DNA from: Tragulus kanchil
Taxonomy: Eukaryota > Chordata > Mammalia > Artiodactyla > Tragulidae
DNA: 64,000 nt
Direction: 5' to 3'
NCBI GenBank assembly: GCA_022376925.1
Contig: JAIOJX010000031.1
Coordinates: forward strand, 136,542,854 to 136,606,853
How positions within the stretch are numbered: position 1 is the stretch's first letter; each line of letters opens with the position of its first letter. The position numbers and the translations under genes are program-made. This document shows, piece by piece, positions 60,904-64,000 of this stretch. The notes beneath the pieces were generated by a model that saw only the letters and a list, made by a program, of their open reading frames with translations, had not been told where the DNA came from and ran no database searches.

Positions 60904-62803
60904 GAAAAGAAAGATGAGATAAAACAATTGCATACTAACAGCCCTGACTATGCTTATTTTCAAACAAAATGAAAATATACATTGGAAACCCATGATAAAA
61001 TACAAATTATTAGAACAAGAGAATAAAAAGTGATTGGTGAATACAAGATTCATGCAAAAAACTCAACAGTTTTTGCCTATACCAATATTGATCATTAGAA
61101 AACCAATAGAAGTAACACAGTCACTATGTGCAGATGACATGATATTATATGTGGAAAATCCTAAAGATGCTACCAGAAAATTACTAGAGCTCATCGATGA
61201 ACTTGGTAAAGGATATAGAATTAATATACAGAAATCCGTTGCATGTCCATACACTAACAATGAAAGATAAGAAAGAGAAATTAAGGAAACAAACCCGTAA
61301 GGAAGCAAAAGACATGTACTCCAAAAACTGTAAGATGCTGATGAAAGAAATCAAAGATGGCACAGATGGAAAGATGTATCATGTTTTTTGAACTGAAAGA
61401 ATCAATACTGTCAAAATGACTTTATTCAAAAAAAAAAAAAAGAAAAAAGACACTACACTGCACAAGGCAATCTACAGACTCAATGCAATACCAGTCAAAT
61501 TACAAATGGCATCATTTGCAGATATAGAACAAAAATCTGTATGGAAAGACAAAAGACCCCAAGTAGTCCAAAAAAATCTTGAAAAAGAAAAATAGAGCCA
61601 GAAGAATCAGATTCCTTGACTTCAGACTATACTATAAAGCTACAATAATCAAAACAGTGTGACTTTTTTAAGTTTTACAGGAGAACTTTTCCAAGAATAA
61701 TTGGTTGTGTTTTTCAGACTTCATTTAAAACCTAGATTCTAATTCTGCATTCATATCCCAAAATGCGAATAGTGATGATCTCTGGAAAAAGCAACTATTG
61801 ATGATTTTTAAAATTTTTATTTTCTACATATTTATAATTTGTTTTTATCAGAAAACATATATTCTATTAAATCACAGAATACCTAGCCTTCCAATAAATC
61901 ATACCAGCTTTCATTAAATATTATAAAATAAAGTTCTCTTCTGAATAAAAACATGCTGTTTGATCATGAACAAGTCAATGATGCCAGATAACATTATTAG
62001 GACTCAGCTCTGTAATGAAAGCAGACCAATGCAGTAAGACCAGGAAAAGAAAGATGAGATAAAACAATTGCATACTAACAGCCCTGACTATGCTTATTTT
62101 CAAACAAAATGAAAATATACATTGGAAACCCATGATAAAATACAAATTATTAGAACAAGAGAATAAAAAGTGATTGGTGAATACAAGATTCATGCAAAAA
62201 ACTCAACAGTTTTTGCCTATACCAATATTGATCATTAGAAAACCAATAGAAGTAACACAGTCACTATGTGCAGATGACATGATATTATATGTGGAAAATC
62301 CTAAAGATGCTACCAGAAAATTACTAGAGCTCATCGATGAACTTGGTAAAGGATATAGAATTAATATACAGAAATCCGTTGCATGTCCATACACTAACAA
62401 TGAAAGATAAGAAAGAGAAATTAAGGAAACAAACCCGTAAGGAAGCAAAAGACATGTACTCCAAAAACTGTAAGATGCTGATGAAAGAAATCAAAGATGG
62501 CACAGATGGAAAGATGTATCATGTTTTTTGAACTGAAAGAATCAATACTGTCAAAATGACTTTATTCAAAAAAAAAAAAAAGAAAAAAGACACTACACTG
62601 CACAAGGCAATCTACAGACTCAATGCAATACCAGTCAAATTACAAATGGCATCATTTGCAGATATAGAACAAAAATCTGTATGGAAAGACAAAAGACCCC
62701 AAGTAGTCCAAAAAAATCTTGAAAAAGAAAAATAGAGCCAGAAGAATCAGATTCCTTGACTTCAGACTATACTATAAAGCTACAATAATCAAAACAGTGT
62801 GAC
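60565..62803. repeat. Tandem pair 15 (offset 1,140 bp)
   Basis: 60565-61663 against 61705-62803; chained to pair 14, so part of it exists three times (from about 59420). Confidence 0.95.
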
Positions 62804-63270
62804 ACTGGCATAAAGACAGATTCATAGATCAATGGAACCCATGATCTATTTGGGGGACATCTATGGATAGAAAGTCCAGGAATAAACCATGTACCTATGG
62901 TCAATTAAAGGAGGCAAGAATATGCAACAGAGAAAAGACAATCTCTTCAATTAACTGGTGCTGGATAACTGGACAGCCATATGTAAAAGAACAAAATTAG
63001 AACATTCTCTAATACCACAGACAAAAGTAAACTCAAAATGAATTAAACACATAAATGTAAATGTAAAATCAGATACTCTAAGATTCTTAGAGAAAAACCT
63101 AGGCAGAATACAGCAGTTTCTTTTTTAATCCACCTCCTAGAGTAATGAATATAAAAACCAAAATAAAATAGGAACTAATTAAACTTACATGCTTTTACAC
63201 ATCAAAGAAAACCATACAGAAAATGAAAAGAGAGCCCACAGAATAGAAGAAAATATTTGCAAATGAAGTG
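60835..63270 (+). mobile_element. Old L1 ORF2 fragment with RT remnant
   Basis: At 61120 the RT motif reads CADDMILY (Cys in place of the usual Phe/Tyr), followed by [16 protein letters not shown]. Later wording (cttcagactatactataaag, gtgctggataactggacagc) follows ORF2 order. Stops are frequent. Duplicated at 61705-62803 (pair 15), so the intact element is about 1.1 kb shorter. Confidence 0.85.
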
Positions 63271-64000
63271 ATTATTATTTGGAGTCTTTTGTAATATGCT
63301 GAGTCTACTGAGCATCAGTGGCTATCATTAATATTGTTGTAACTTACACTCAGTGATGTATAAAAACATTCTCTACTATATTCAACTGAGCCAAATAGAT
63401 CATAATGGACATAAAACCGTGCTAAATCTATTTTGCTAACTGTATTAGAAATGTAATCCATGCACTTTTATTTCCCAATTATAAAATATATTTATAATGA
63501 ACATAATACCTAGAAATTTAAACAAAAAAATTTAAATACGACCAGTTTAACATGCTATTTTAAATGATAATAACAAATAAAATTGGATTTATAACTAAAA
63601 ACTTGAATTTTCATGATGCAAAGAATGTGATGACTTGGTCCAAATGTGATGACTTGCTATGTTTAATGAAGTAGCTGTTAAGCTCCACATGGCTACTAAG
63701 CAATTGTGGCTAGATCATATCCAGATGTGTGAAATACACAGTGAATTTCGAAGAATTAGCACACATTCATAAAACGAAGACTAGAATTACAAAACTGTGT
63801 TTTGAAGAATGTGTTACTTGCATTTCTTATGCTGTAAGGGGAGGGCTATGTGTGACATGCAAGGGTATACTAGCTCTTAGATTTGGGAAAGAGATTATGC
63901 CTCCAGTTCAAGCTAAGAATTTCTATAACCAGTAAGAGTATCTTAGGCAAACAGATCACCTTTAAAGTGTGTTACAAATTATACAAAATAAATAAGGTAG
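63271..64000. other. ITFG1: AT-rich intron, weak hAT-like relic
   Basis: ccacatggctactaagcaat, ttgtggctagatc and gtgaatttcgaagaatt (about 63685-63760) faintly resemble an old mammalian hAT-type repeat. Otherwise nothing seen. Confidence 0.35.

Noticed and set aside
1..62803. CRISPR-like array from regularly spaced repeats
   Set aside because: Units are over 1 kb, each pair has a different sequence, and the genome is mammalian.
1..62803. Satellite or segmental duplication explaining the tandem pairs
   Set aside because: Each pair has a different sequence and exactly two adjacent copies (three where pairs chain); a satellite would share one unit and a segmental duplication would not have a fixed length.
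63729..63935. A 68-codon plus-strand open frame near the right end
   Set aside because: No recognised family, low-complexity context, overlaps a probable old repeat; no evidence of coding.
1..64000. Paired identical short open frames as a tandem gene family
   Set aside because: They arise from the 15 tandem duplications and lie in SINEs, L1 or non-coding intron; none shows coding character.

Overview
This window is mammalian nuclear DNA from a ruminant. The evidence is the co-occurrence of BovB (RTE-type) LINE sequence, many Bov-tA SINEs, CHR-type tRNA-Glu SINEs and an artiodactyl-type L1. A second tRNA-Glu-headed SINE, very abundant here, has a body I do not recognise from the cattle and sheep families I know. 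The species may therefore lie outside the best-studied bovids, but that is inference.

The only host gene I can support is ITFG1 (T-cell immunomodulatory protein, also called LINKIN/TIP), on the minus strand. Two adjacent internal coding exons lie at 40379-40529 and 38280-38388. They have consensus splice sites and join in phase 0 across a 1,990 bp intron. Everything else is intronic and almost all of it is transposon-derived; neither flanking exon is in the window.

Layout. 1-11700: a full-length L1 (1375-10685, 14 bp target-site duplication) inserted in a BovB LINE and itself hit by two SINEs and one solo retroviral LTR. 11700-20400: Bov-tA and L1 3' fragments, BovB 3' ends, a (TA)n tract and an old LTR-like repeat. 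20400-28000: a Tigger1-type DNA transposon relic, Bov-tA copies and a MIR piece. 28000-31450: an L1 whose 5' part is inverted, then two SINEs nested tail-in-head. 31450-41600: SINEs, L1 remnants, the ITFG1 exons and a MIR. 41700-50600: old L1 3' ends in both orientations. 50600-57700: CHR-1-like and Bov-tA SINEs, and a young L1 stub with its own target-site duplication. 57700-64000: AT-rich intron plus an old L1.

The most striking pattern is not a gene. Fifteen directly adjacent, nearly identical tandem duplications, each with a unit of about 1.04-1.15 kb, occur across the window and add about 16.8 kb. Differences cluster at the junctions or inside SINE bodies, and the breakpoints ignore element boundaries. 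This is what unmerged contig overlaps would produce, so I read them as probable assembly duplications; without them the locus would be about 47 kb. Within duplicated zones, the second copy should not be counted as independent.

I found no sign of a new multi-gene system. The best candidates for real biological novelty are the palindrome-bearing SINE family, the nested BovB/L1/LTR/SINE locus and the solo LTR.
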